Below the pieces are notes generated by a model. That model was not told the origin of the DNA, did no database searches, and worked only from the letters and a program-made list of their open reading frames with translations. Of a DNA stretch of 64,000 bases, positions 1-8,603 are shown in pieces; position 1 is the stretch's first letter; every line of letters starts with the position of its first letter. Made by a program: the position numbers and the translations under genes. Source of the DNA: Lachnospiraceae bacterium (GTDB taxonomy: Bacteria > Bacillota > Clostridia > Lachnospirales > Lachnospiraceae); contig JAFRVD010000062.1 in assembly GCA_017441825.1 (NCBI GenBank), positions 24,695-88,694 on the forward strand. The letters are read 5' to 3'.

Positions 1-1009
1 CTCCCTTTCTGGGAAGCTTCGTACCGCCCTGCACGATGTCGCCGTTTTCATCCCTGCGGATGCCGCTGAAGCAGTAATCCCAGACGAGTTCCGCGTCATC
101 GAGCGTCTGGCCGTGGTCGCGGTTACGGATCACTCTGAGCGTAAAATTGGCCTTTTTCCCGGTGTAGAAGAAATAGTTGTCTTCTCCTTCCAGTTTGATC
201 TCCGGAAGGTCGGTACAGTCGTTTACGGCGGTCCAGTAGGCCACTGCGCTGCGGACGCCTTCGATATCGTCGCGGCTGCGGTCCGGATTCTTGTCGTACC
301 CGTTGAATTCCGGCATACTGATAAAGCCGGAGACAGGGCCGTGTTCGGACGGATCCGCGTTCTTCACGCCGCGGGGTGCGCCGCCGGGCGCGCCTGCTGT
401 CGCGAAGCCGGCAAACTTTTCGCCGAAATAATGGATCATCATGCCGGTCATCATGCCGCCCATCGACATGCCCTGGATGAAGATGCGGCCGGGATCGATA
501 TTGAAGCGTGCCTTCACGTTTTCGATGAGGGCAAGCACCTGGCCGCTGTCAGGGCCTTCCTTAAAGGACGGATAGGCTTTCGGAAGCGGCATCCCGCCGG
601 GACCCGTGGTCATCTCGGACCCGTCAGGAAGCTTCCTTGGGCCTTCCCAGACGTTCCAGAATTTGTACTCGTGGGCGTTCGGGAACACGACGATAAAGCC
701 TTCCCGGTCTGCGACGTACGTCCAGGAAGTATAGATGCACTGGCCCCATCCGCTCATAAGACCGCCGTGGCAGCTTACGACTAGCGGGGTCTTTTTTGCG
801 GGATCATAGGTGTCCGGCACATATTCGAACCAGGTGTCCTCTTCATCGCCCCAGAGGATCTCGTGCTTTTCGACAAGGTTCTTCGGGTGCGGCTGAGAGT
901 TGTTGCCGTTTTCATTTACAACGATATCGCTGCCGAAGATCGATTCCGGCAGGTAGTCGCGGTTCGCGTCGTCCGGCGTACCGGGACGAAGAAAGATCTT
1001 ACCTTCCAT
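1..1009 (-). CDS. PHB-depolymerase-like esterase, partial (C-terminus beyond the left edge)
   Basis: Alpha/beta hydrolase of the esterase/poly(3-hydroxybutyrate)-depolymerase type, predicted to cleave ester bonds. The reading frame is open to base 1, so the C-terminal part is missing. The oxyanion-region motif CHGGLMSGWG and the nucleophile elbow GMSMGG (Ser near residue 180) are visible, as is the NRDHGQ motif carrying the probable catalytic His. The start is the ATG at 1009, nine bases after AAGGAG; in-frame ATGs at 1018 and 1030 lie on or before that site. The protein is clearly paralogous to the genes at 1045 and 9582 (shared N-terminus RPGTPDDANRDYLPES). No signal peptide is seen, so it probably acts in the cytoplasm. 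It is the last visible gene of the esterase/ABC operon. The substrate is unknown. Confidence 0.82.
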   Translation of the reverse strand, partial: MEGKIFLRPGTPDDANRDYLPESIFGSDIVVNENGNNSQPHPKNLVEKHEILWGDEEDTWFEYVPDTYDPAKKTPLVVSCHGGLMSGWGQCIYTSWTYVADREGFIVVFPNAHEYKFWNVWEGPRKLPDGSEMTTGPGGMPLPKAYPSFKEGPDSGQVLALIENVKARFNIDPGRIFIQGMSMGGMMTGMMIHYFGEKFAGFATAGAPGGAPRGVKNADPSEHGPVSGFISMPEFNGYDKNPDRSRDDIEGVRSAVAYWTAVNDCTDLPEIKLEGEDNYFFYTGKKANFTLRVIRNRDHGQTLDDAELVWDYCFSGIRRDENGDIVQGGTKLPRKG

Positions 1010-1044
1010 AGTGGTCATCTCCTTTTCCATATGTCAGAACAGAA

Positions 1045-2574
1045 TTATTCCCTGAAGAATTTCTGCCGCTCCATGATCTCCTTTTTCGTAGTGTCAAGAT
1101 CGTACCGGCCGTTCAGGAGGTCTTTTATAAGGTCTGCGGTAAAATAAGAAAGTTCAGCGTGGTGGTCCGTCACATAGAGCGCACCGTTCGAACCGCTTGC
1201 GGTCAGGTTCAGCACATAGCGGGCGAACCATTCAGCAGACAGGAGAAGGACTCCGTCCCGTTCGATGCATTCCGCGTACATCTGGCGCATCGTATCGCCG
1301 ATCATACAGCCGATCACTCCGCGGGCGAACTGGAGCACACGCCCGTCAGGCAGTACGATGGTTCCCGAGAGCCCGTCTTCTGAAGAAGCAAAGCTTCCGC
1401 CTGCGGTATTCGCGAGCGCATCTGCAGGCACCATGAGGTATTCGCCCCGCACCTTTGCTCCGCCGTTGAGGCCGTGGTATTTGAGCTTCTGCCAGAACAC
1501 CGGGGCGTGAGATAGCGGCAGGATCTCCCCGTTTAAAAGCATAGACGGTGCGCCTTCCGCGAAAGCCGCCTGGAACAGATCGCGCTTCAAAGGAAGTCTG
1601 GTCTCGCCCTGCTCGACCGTTCCGTCCGCTTTTCTCCGGAGTCCCGAGAAGAAGTAGTCCCAGTACAGGAACGCTTCGTCCAGCTTCTGTCCGTGGTCGC
1701 GGTTCCGGATATCGTGGAATACAAGGTTCGCCTTCTTTCCGCGGTAGAATGAGAAATTGTCTTCTCCGATGATGGAGATCTCTGGTACCGGGTCACATTC
1801 GTTGATCTTCAGCCAGTACCACCGGCCCATTTTGAAATTCAGGGCTTCCGCTTCATAATCGCCCTCGAACTGATTGTGTTCGGGGCGCGCCTGCCACACC
1901 GCGACAGGGCCGGCCGCGTTCCTGATCGTTCCGTCTTTTTCAAACAGCGCGCAGGGCCAGGTCTGGGCGCCGGCGCCGGCAGCGCCTGCCAGGATATTGC
2001 CGTAATAGCGCGAGAACTGATGGGTCATCAGGTTGCCCATCGACATGCCCTGCATGAAGATCCGTTCGGGATCGATCGAATACTTCTCCTGCATTTTTTC
2101 GATCAGAGCGAGAAGCAGGTTCAGGTCATGGTTGTCCCGGACGTCCTCCGGCGCATGCGCGACGGTCACTCCGTCGATAGACGTCGGCCCGCCGGACTCG
2201 TACATCCCTTCCACCAGCCAGAAGCGCATCTCGGAAGCGGTCGGGAAGACCGCGATCAGGCCTTCCCTGTCCGCGACGAGAGGCCATGAATTGTAGCAGC
2301 ACTGCCCCCAGCCTGTCATGAGGCCTCCGTGAAGAGACACAACAAGCGGGACTTTCTTCGAGGGATCGTAGCTCTCAGGCACATATTCGTACCAGGTGTC
2401 TTCCTTCCCGTCTCCGACGATGTCCTCATGGAATTCCAGAAGACGTTCCGGACACGGAATGGAATTATTGCCGTTCTCGTTGACGGTGATATTACTTCTG
2501 TAAAGATATTCCGGAAGGTAATGACGGTTATCGTCGTCCGGCACTCCCGGGCGGATCACAGGCATATTGCGCAT
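1045..2574 (-). CDS. PHB-depolymerase-like esterase with C-terminal copper-amine-oxidase-N-like domain
   Basis: Two-part protein. Residues about 1-330 are an alpha/beta hydrolase with SLHGGLMTGWG, nucleophile elbow GMSMGN (Ser near 178) and NRDHGQ (probable His near 294). Residues about 345-480 resemble the copper-amine-oxidase N-terminal-like domain (PF07833 type): a LNGE start, a KVRGEYLMVPADAL strand, then a repeat ending in LLLSAEWFARY. That domain is usually extracellular or wall-associated, but no signal peptide is seen here. I placed the start at the ATG at 2574, just after AAGAAGG and matching the paralogues; an in-frame ATG at 2598 has no ribosome binding site. Very close to the gene at 9582. 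Predicted role: ester cleavage on an acylated carbohydrate; substrate unknown. Confidence 0.82.
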   Translation of the reverse strand: MRNMPVIRPGVPDDDNRHYLPEYLYRSNITVNENGNNSIPCPERLLEFHEDIVGDGKEDTWYEYVPESYDPSKKVPLVVSLHGGLMTGWGQCCYNSWPLVADREGLIAVFPTASEMRFWLVEGMYESGGPTSIDGVTVAHAPEDVRDNHDLNLLLALIEKMQEKYSIDPERIFMQGMSMGNLMTHQFSRYYGNILAGAAGAGAQTWPCALFEKDGTIRNAAGPVAVWQARPEHNQFEGDYEAEALNFKMGRWYWLKINECDPVPEISIIGEDNFSFYRGKKANLVFHDIRNRDHGQKLDEAFLYWDYFFSGLRRKADGTVEQGETRLPLKRDLFQAAFAEGAPSMLLNGEILPLSHAPVFWQKLKYHGLNGGAKVRGEYLMVPADALANTAGGSFASSEDGLSGTIVLPDGRVLQFARGVIGCMIGDTMRQMYAECIERDGVLLLSAEWFARYVLNLTASGSNGALYVTDHHAELSYFTADLIKDLLNGRYDLDTTKKEIMERQKFFRE

Positions 2575-2615
2575 ATTGCCCTTCTTTCTCCAATTCATGG
2601 CAAAAATATCAAGGA

Positions 2616-4145
2616 TCAGAAAAACATCGAGTTCTTGCCGCTCTCCTGAACAAGCTTAGTCAGTTCTTCGTCATGCGCTTCGCGGAGCTCGCTTTCCCGG
2701 TCGATGACCATCGTGTAATGATGCTCGTTCGTGATCGGCTTCCACTCCGGAAGATAGTTGTTGTTCGGATCTCCGGTCCTGATATAATTCAGGAACATCG
2801 TGCTGAAGATCTGAGACATCTTCTGTCCGTAAACGGCTTCATTGAGGACGTAGACGCGGTCCTCGTTCATAAAGGCGTAGCCCACGTCTCCGCCGTGCCA
2901 CATCGGGATCCAGCCGTCCTCAGGACAGTTATAGGAACAGAGGTAGATCCAGGTGTTTTCCGGAGACAGTTCAGCCTTCATAAGAGCGGTTTCCCTGGTC
3001 GGGATACGGAAAGTGATGTCGGTGTACGCAAGGTCCAGGATGTCGTGCTTCGGATATGCCTTGCGGAACAGTCCGATCATCTCATCCGCCTTCTCACCGT
3101 AACGCTCCCGGAGGTACTGAAGCCTGTCCTCTTCCGTCATCGCTTCCTTCTGCTCTTCCGTCAGGTCTACGCGCGGGAATTCGCCGAGCGTCGTGCCGAA
3201 CAGAAGCGGCTTGTCCTTGGAATACGGCGCGAATCCGGCTTCGCTCGGAAGACCGGCGTACCATTCGTTCCGGGAAGGCGCGAACATGAACGCCGGGTTT
3301 GGGAGACCGATGTTCTTCGATGCACGGAAGGCAGCGTCGCACAGGTCCCTGAACGGAACGTCGCAGACTTTGTCGACTTCTTCCGCGGAGATGCCGAGTT
3401 CCTTCAGCGTTTCTGCAGCGAATCTGCTGCTTGCGCCATGATCCGCTTCCTGCTTCGGGGCCACACCGCTCATGCAGATCGCCCGCTGGAAGTAATCCTT
3501 GCACTCCTCGATCTGGAACATGGAAAGCACCTTCGCTCCGCCGCCGGAATGGCCGCAGATCGTGACGTTCTCCGGGTCGCCGCCAAAGTTTGCGATGTTT
3601 TCATGTACCCAGCGAAGCGCGAGGACCAGGTCCGCAATGCCGCAGTTGACAGAATTGTGGTATTCCTCACCGTACTCCTCCAGATTGAAATGTCCGAGGA
3701 TGTTCAGGCGGTGGTTGATCGAGACGAATACTATATCGCCGTAATGGGCCAGATTGAAGCCGTCAAAGGAATACTCTTCAAAGGCGTTGCCGGCAAAGAA
3801 TCCGCCGCCGTGCATCCACACGAACACCGGCTTTTTCGCGCCGTTCAGGGTCCTGGGCGCCCAGATGTTCAGGTTCTGGCAGTCCTCGCGCTCTGTCTGC
3901 AGAAGATGAAGGCCGCGGTAGATCGCGAAGGGATTGTGGACATTCATAAGCGGTGCGACCGGGCCGTGAAGGTACGCGTTTTTCACACCTTCCCATTTTT
4001 CCGGCTCTTCCGGCTGGTGAAAACGGCGGGCCGTCGCGTACTGCACGCCAAAGAACATATTCACGTCGCCGTAGGTAACGCCTCTCAGTTTTCCGAACTT
4101 CGTTTCGACGACCGGTTTTACCGGTTCAAAAACATATGGGTTCAC
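2616..4145 (-). CDS. Type B carboxylesterase
   Basis: Carboxylesterase family protein (COesterase, PF00135) that hydrolyses carboxylic esters. Seen: the N-terminal FFGVQYATARRF region, oxyanion motif WMHGGGFFAGNA, nucleophile elbow GHSGGG (Ser near residue 199), and HGGDVGYAF carrying the probable catalytic His near 416. Length about 509 residues is normal. The frame is open further upstream to 4361, but that extension overlaps the neighbouring esterase gene and has no ribosome binding site. The GTG at 4145 sits five bases after AAAGGAG and gives the expected N-terminus (VNPYVFEPVKPVV), so I use it. No signal peptide. It belongs to the esterase/ABC operon, 88 bases after the preceding gene. 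The ester substrate cannot be read from the sequence. Confidence 0.88.
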   Translation of the reverse strand: MNPYVFEPVKPVVETKFGKLRGVTYGDVNMFFGVQYATARRFHQPEEPEKWEGVKNAYLHGPVAPLMNVHNPFAIYRGLHLLQTEREDCQNLNIWAPRTLNGAKKPVFVWMHGGGFFAGNAFEEYSFDGFNLAHYGDIVFVSINHRLNILGHFNLEEYGEEYHNSVNCGIADLVLALRWVHENIANFGGDPENVTICGHSGGGAKVLSMFQIEECKDYFQRAICMSGVAPKQEADHGASSRFAAETLKELGISAEEVDKVCDVPFRDLCDAAFRASKNIGLPNPAFMFAPSRNEWYAGLPSEAGFAPYSKDKPLLFGTTLGEFPRVDLTEEQKEAMTEEDRLQYLRERYGEKADEMIGLFRKAYPKHDILDLAYTDITFRIPTRETALMKAELSPENTWIYLCSYNCPEDGWIPMWHGGDVGYAFMNEDRVYVLNEAVYGQKMSQIFSTMFLNYIRTGDPNNNYLPEWKPITNEHHYTMVIDRESELREAHDEELTKLVQESGKNSMFF

Positions 4146-4233
4146 TTGTTCTCCTTTCAGCATTTCTTTAAGTGTAACCGTCCGGCGGAGATCTGCCGGC
4201 GCGTAAATGATTTTCCGATCAAAGACCCGGGGA

Positions 4234-5043
4234 TCAGGCTTCGTCTCCCAGCAGGAAACGGATGCAGGATTCAAAATGATCTCTCCAGGCAGTAAAATCA
4301 TGAGGACCGCTGACCTCGTGATATTCGACAGGCGCTTCCTGCTCTCGAAGGAACCGGACAAAAGCCCTGTCGCCTTCCAGAAGAAAATCCCTGCCTCCGC
4401 AGATCATATATAACGGTGTGATCCGCTCTCCCTTTCGTTTCAGCTCTTTCAGGAGGAATTCCGGGTTGTTCACGCTCGTATCGATCTTTTCGGGATCCCC
4501 GAAGGTCTCCCGATAGTAATGGTAATCCGCTCCTCCTGTACGGCTGTCCGGCTTCATGTTCTTCAGTCCGGACGTCAGCATCGCCGGGGACATGGCGAAA
4601 GCTCTTTCAAATTTTTCAGGATAATAGTAGGCTGCCCGGATCGCTCCGAAGCCGCCCATGGAACATCCGCCCACATAATTGTGTTCGCGCTCCAGCGGGA
4701 TGCCGATGGACTTATTGAGGTATTCCGGAAGCTCTTCGAATATATAGCTCGCGTACTTCTGGCCGGTACCCTCTCCGTCCAGGTAAAAACTGAGGTCGCC
4801 GTATGGCATGACCATCGCAATGTTGTACCTCTGGGAAAAATCCCTGACGTAAGTCATATGCGCCCATTCGGAATTGTCATTGGAATAGCCGTGCAGAAGA
4901 TAAAGCACTTTCATCGGCCGTTCGTAATGGCGGATCCCGGCGCGCTGCTTTTCATATTCGTTCGTGTCGTTCGGCAGCTCTACCTTCACGTTGGAGACAC
5001 GTGCGTTCACTTCCGAACGGAACGTAATATCGTAGTATGCCAT
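4234..5043 (-). CDS. Esterase D/feruloyl-esterase-like hydrolase (PF00756)
   Basis: Member of the putative esterase family that includes acetylxylan and feruloyl esterases and S-formylglutathione hydrolase. The triad is visible: nucleophile elbow GGCSMGG (Ser near residue 126), Asp in GGRDFLLEGD (near 216), and His in SGPHDFTAW (near 245). YLLHGYSNDNSEW is the usual oxyanion-side strand. Length 269 residues is full size and no signal peptide is seen, so it is probably intracellular. It follows the second sugar-binding protein gene, separated by a 12-bp stem-loop. This placement suggests it de-esterifies the sugar that the transporter brings in; that is inference from context. AAGGAAGG precedes the ATG. 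Confidence 0.88.
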   Translation of the reverse strand: MAYYDITFRSEVNARVSNVKVELPNDTNEYEKQRAGIRHYERPMKVLYLLHGYSNDNSEWAHMTYVRDFSQRYNIAMVMPYGDLSFYLDGEGTGQKYASYIFEELPEYLNKSIGIPLEREHNYVGGCSMGGFGAIRAAYYYPEKFERAFAMSPAMLTSGLKNMKPDSRTGGADYHYYRETFGDPEKIDTSVNNPEFLLKELKRKGERITPLYMICGGRDFLLEGDRAFVRFLREQEAPVEYHEVSGPHDFTAWRDHFESCIRFLLGDEA

Positions 5044-5062
5044 TTCATGCCTTCCTTAAAAG

Positions 5063-5093
5063 CGGGAAACGCTGAGCTTTTCAGCGTTTCCCG
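5063..5093 (-). other. Stem-loop between binding-protein gene and downstream esterase
   Basis: A perfect 12-bp inverted repeat, arms 5063-5074 and 5082-5093, loop of 7 bases, directly after the stop codon of the sugar-binding protein gene. On the minus strand it is followed by GCTTTTAAGG rather than a long T run, so it looks more like an mRNA-stabilising or attenuating hairpin than a full terminator. Such hairpins after binding-protein genes are known to keep their mRNA more abundant than the distal genes. Confidence 0.7.
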
Positions 5094-5117
5094 GGAAAGA
5101 ATCACTCTTTACGCGTA

Positions 5118-6692
5118 TTACTTGTTCGCAAGCCACTCATCAAGCTGTCTCTGCTTCTCGGCAACGATCTGGTCTACGCCTGCATCGCGAAGCGCCTGCT
5201 GGAATTCAGGAAGGACTTCGTCGATGTCGACTTCGCCGTTCATGAGCGGGTTGTAGTACTGGGCAATGACGTTGACGCATGCGGAGTACTGGTCAGCCAC
5301 CGGGCTCAGGTCGCAGGTGAAGCCAAGCGCCAGGGACGGAAGTGCCTTAGCGTTGTCTTCGACCATCAGGTCGTTTGCTTCCTTCAGCTGGTAATCCCAG
5401 GTCGGGCACAGGAAGTCGTTCGGGTTGACGTATGCGTAGCCGACAGACCAGCCTGCGGAGTTCGCGTCGGTAGCGCCGTTGATATAGCAGAGCTGACCAT
5501 TGTCGTCAACACCGTAAGTCAGGCCTTCCACGCCGTTGGAGAAGACGTTCGCAACTTCCGAATCCGTGTACAGGCAGTTCAGAACACGCATAGCGGCTTC
5601 CTTATCCTTGCAGAAGGACGTCACATGCCACAGATAGGTGTTGATGTTGCCGGTGGTCAGAAGTCTGTCGCCGATCTCGCAGCCGGTGATGTCCGCGCCG
5701 TACTGCTGGGACTTGTTCGCTTCATAGATGAAGTTGACCATGTTGTAGCCGTAGCCGGGCGTACCGTAGGAGATCCTGTTCTGGAAGGACAGGAGCGTCG
5801 GGTTCGGGTTCGACATGGAGTCGGGGGAGATGATCCCTTTCTCTTTCCAGATTTTCACGTTATCCAGGAAATTGATGAAATAATCCGATTCGTAATAGTT
5901 CTCAACAGTCGTGCTGTTGCAGGGATCCATGAGGCAGCCAAGGTAGTTGGTGTCGCCGAGGTAGTCGATTCCCTTCGGGACCCAGTAGGGCTCGGTTGCG
6001 CCCGGGATAAAGTATTTGTCCGGGTTGTGCTCTTTCATCGTGACAAGGGCCGCAGTCAGATCATCAACAGTATTGATCGTGGAGAAATCAACACCTTCCG
6101 CTACTGCTTCCTCGCAGATGTAGATGTTCGGAGAAGACCATGCGGTGAACGACGGGATGCCGTAAAGCGTGCCGTTGATCCTGCCGCAGTCCAGAACGTA
6201 CTGGAAATCGCTGTAGAGTTCCTTGATGCCCTGGCCGGAAGACTCCAGAAGGTCATCAAGAGGAGCTACCTGGCCGTTTGAGACCAGTTCGCCGAGAGAG
6301 GTGTACCAGAAGGAGCTCAGGATGTCGATGGAATCATCGCCGCCCGTGAGAAGCAGGTTCAGCTGCGTCTTCATGTCGGAGAAGCCGATCCATACGAATT
6401 CCACTTCTGCCTGTGCTTTCACGCGGAGCAGCTCGTTCAGCGCATCCTGCACTTCCTTTGCATAGGTGGGCGCTTCACCGGTGAAGCTCGTCAGGTTTAT
6501 TCTGAGCTTCGGAAAGCCGGAATCTTCCGTCGCTTCCTGTTCACCCTCTTCTGCTGCTTCGTTTTCAGAAGCCTGGGTGTCTGCTTCTGCTTCCTGCGTC
6601 TTCTCGCCGGTGTCTGCCGGTGCGGTCCCGCCGCATGCCGCAAGCGAAAGGACCATGACCATTGCAAGCAATAAAGCCAACAATTTCTTCAT
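5118..6692 (-). CDS. ABC sugar transporter substrate-binding lipoprotein (LplA-like, DUF3502-like C-terminus)
   Basis: Extracellular solute-binding protein anchored as a lipoprotein: MKKLLALLLAMVMVLSLAAC is a signal peptide with lipobox LAAC (Cys20), followed by an acidic, low-complexity linker. The body is a family-1 type solute-binding fold of about 524 residues. The C-terminus (LRDAGVDQIVAEKQRQLDEW) matches the end of DUF3502/LplA-type proteins, which bind complex oligosaccharides and work with LplB/LplC permeases. A strong AGGAGG lies eight bases before the ATG. Here the binding protein follows its two permeases (7642, 6741), the opposite order to the first set at 13198-16658. No ATPase gene is linked, so a shared MsmK/MsmX-type ATPase is presumed. 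Ligand unknown. Confidence 0.9.
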   Translation of the reverse strand: MKKLLALLLAMVMVLSLAACGGTAPADTGEKTQEAEADTQASENEAAEEGEQEATEDSGFPKLRINLTSFTGEAPTYAKEVQDALNELLRVKAQAEVEFVWIGFSDMKTQLNLLLTGGDDSIDILSSFWYTSLGELVSNGQVAPLDDLLESSGQGIKELYSDFQYVLDCGRINGTLYGIPSFTAWSSPNIYICEEAVAEGVDFSTINTVDDLTAALVTMKEHNPDKYFIPGATEPYWVPKGIDYLGDTNYLGCLMDPCNSTTVENYYESDYFINFLDNVKIWKEKGIISPDSMSNPNPTLLSFQNRISYGTPGYGYNMVNFIYEANKSQQYGADITGCEIGDRLLTTGNINTYLWHVTSFCKDKEAAMRVLNCLYTDSEVANVFSNGVEGLTYGVDDNGQLCYINGATDANSAGWSVGYAYVNPNDFLCPTWDYQLKEANDLMVEDNAKALPSLALGFTCDLSPVADQYSACVNVIAQYYNPLMNGEVDIDEVLPEFQQALRDAGVDQIVAEKQRQLDEWLANK

Positions 6693-6740
6693 TTTTTTTC
6701 CTCCTCATATGGAATGTATTGCTTTATCATTAAAGGGGCT

Positions 6741-7628
6741 TTAACCCTTTACTGATCCTAAGGTAACGCCTTTTACAAAGGACTTCTGGAAGAACGGATA
6801 GATGATGAGGACCGGCAGGACGCCGACCACGGCGAGCGCCATCCGGATACCTACCGTCGGGATCTGGGAAGCGTCCACGTTGATGCCCTTTGCCACCTGC
6901 TGCTGAAGGACAGAAATACTGTCCAGAACGTTCTTCATGTAATTCTGGATGCCGAGCAGGTCGGTTCTGGCCTGAATATAGTAAACACCGTTGGTCCAGT
7001 TGTTCCAGTAGGCAATGAAAGTCATGAGCGCCAGCGTTCCGAGGATCGGCTTACTGAGCGGTATTACGATCCGAAGCAGGCACTTGATCTCGCCCGCGCC
7101 GTCGATCTTCGCGGCTTCGATGGTCTCGTCGGGGATGTTGGACGTGATATAGGTCCTCATCATGATGACGTAGAACGCGTTCATCAGCATACCTGGAACG
7201 ATCATGCCCGCAAGGGTGTCCTTGATATGCAGAAGTCTTGTATAGACCATGTAGGTCGGGACAAGGCCGCCGTTGAAAAGCATCGTGAAGAACAGGAAGA
7301 ACGAGATAATGTTTCTTCCGGGCAGATCCCTTCTGGACAGCGGATAGGCGTAAAACGTCGTCATTATGATGCTTGAAGTGACGCCGATCGCGGAGATGAC
7401 GACACTCATGAGATACGCGCGGAGCACGCCGCCCGAAACCGCGGCAAGATACTCGTAGGTCTCAAATGTGATCTCCCTCGGAAGCAGCGAATAGCCGTGC
7501 AGCACGAGCTCCGACTCCGGAGTGAAGGAACTGACGATCAGAAGCCAGAACGGAACGAGGCACACAAGGACCAGAATGATGACGATGACATACTGAATTA
7601 TAATAAAAGGTTTGTTTTTCGTAATCAT
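6741..7628 (-). CDS. Carbohydrate ABC transporter permease, MalG/LplC type (second set)
   Basis: Inner-membrane permease subunit of a carbohydrate importer, about 295 residues with about six hydrophobic helices. The cytoplasmic EAA loop that docks on the ATPase is visible in ETIEAAKIDGAGEIKCLLRI, and the family C-terminal end is FFQKSFVKGVTLGSVKG. The start is the ATG at 7628, preceded by GGAGGAGAAGAGC; an in-frame upstream extension to 7667 would overlap the previous gene. It lies 13 bases after its partner permease and 48 bases before the binding-protein gene, so the three form one importer. Closely similar to the permease at 13198. Confidence 0.9.
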   Translation of the reverse strand: MITKNKPFIIIQYVIVIILVLVCLVPFWLLIVSSFTPESELVLHGYSLLPREITFETYEYLAAVSGGVLRAYLMSVVISAIGVTSSIIMTTFYAYPLSRRDLPGRNIISFFLFFTMLFNGGLVPTYMVYTRLLHIKDTLAGMIVPGMLMNAFYVIMMRTYITSNIPDETIEAAKIDGAGEIKCLLRIVIPLSKPILGTLALMTFIAYWNNWTNGVYYIQARTDLLGIQNYMKNVLDSISVLQQQVAKGINVDASQIPTVGIRMALAVVGVLPVLIIYPFFQKSFVKGVTLGSVKG

Positions 7629-7641
7629 GCTCTTCTCCTCC

Positions 7642-8568
7642 TTAGAACAGTGCGCTTTCTTTGTCAAGCTTCGATACGATCGTATTCGCGGTCAGCACCA
7701 GGATAAAACCGAGCACAGACTGGAAAAGGCCGGCTGCGGAAGAACGTCCGATGTTGTTCTGCTCAAGAAGGGCACGGAATACGAAGGTATCGATCGTCTG
7801 AGTCGTCTTGTAGAGAAGACCGGAATGCATCGGGATCTGGTAGAAAAGGCCGAAATCGGAATAGCAGATACGGCCGACTGCCAGGATCAGAAGGATGATA
7901 ATGGTCCCCTTCATGCAGGGCAGAGTCACGTTGCGGATCTGTCTCCAGGTTCCGGCTCCGTCCACTACTGCTGCTTCATACAGGGTCTTATCGATGCCGA
8001 TCAGTGTTGAATAATACAGGATGGACGTATAGCCGAAGGACATCCACAGGTAGACGATCGTCAGGATCACCGGCCAGGGCTTCGGCACGTTGTACCAGTT
8101 CACGGGATCTGCGCCGAGAGGCTTCAGGATCGAGTTGTTGACAAAGCCATTGGAAGGATTCAGGAAGGCGTATACGATGTAAGTAACGATGATGATGGAC
8201 AGAAGATACGGGATCAGGATCACGACCTGGCTGAAATTCTTAAAGAACTTGTTTTTGATGGTATCCATGGCTATTGCCGTAACAAGGCCGAGCAGGTTTC
8301 CGAGGATAATGAACACGATGTTGTATAAGATCGTATTCCGGAACATGATGTAGGCGTCGTTCGTCGCGAACAGATACGTAAAGTTTGAAAATCCGGTCCA
8401 CGGACTCTTCAGGATGCCGACCGAGTAGTCAACCTTCTTAAAAGCGATCAGAAGACCGAACATCGGAATGTAGTTATTGATGATCAGATAGATGGTTCCC
8501 GGGACCAGCATCAGGTACAGCGGCCAGTATCTCCGGAGTTTTGCGACCCATTTTTTCTTTTTCTGCAT
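7642..8568 (-). CDS. Carbohydrate ABC transporter permease, MalF/LplB type (second set)
   Basis: Partner permease of the gene at 6741. 308 residues, six predicted membrane helices, with the LplB/YteP-type N-terminal signature NNYIPMFGLLIAFKKVDYS and the EAA loop YEAAVVDGAGTWRQIRNVTL. The C-terminus SKLDKESALF is typical. GAGGGG precedes the ATG at 8568. It is about 35 bases after an esterase gene, so the second importer is embedded among the esterases. It resembles the permease at 14096 over its whole length (both have SPW after a shared KxDYSxGILK stretch), which suggests duplication of a transporter set. Transported sugar unknown. Confidence 0.9.
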   Translation of the reverse strand: MQKKKKWVAKLRRYWPLYLMLVPGTIYLIINNYIPMFGLLIAFKKVDYSVGILKSPWTGFSNFTYLFATNDAYIMFRNTILYNIVFIILGNLLGLVTAIAMDTIKNKFFKNFSQVVILIPYLLSIIIVTYIVYAFLNPSNGFVNNSILKPLGADPVNWYNVPKPWPVILTIVYLWMSFGYTSILYYSTLIGIDKTLYEAAVVDGAGTWRQIRNVTLPCMKGTIIILLILAVGRICYSDFGLFYQIPMHSGLLYKTTQTIDTFVFRALLEQNNIGRSSAAGLFQSVLGFILVLTANTIVSKLDKESALF

Positions 8569-8603
8569 CTTATTTGCCCCTCTCTTCTTTCACACCGCTG
8601 CAA

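Noticed and set aside
2673-4295. 540-codon open frame on the plus strand
   Set aside because: It is antisense to the carboxylesterase gene, whose catalytic motifs and ribosome binding site are clear. High GC content gives long antisense frames; the protein resembles nothing.
4146-4361. Longer N-terminus for the type B carboxylesterase
   Set aside because: It overlaps the esterase gene at 4234, lacks a ribosome binding site, and does not resemble the family start; the GTG at 4145 has AAAGGAG.
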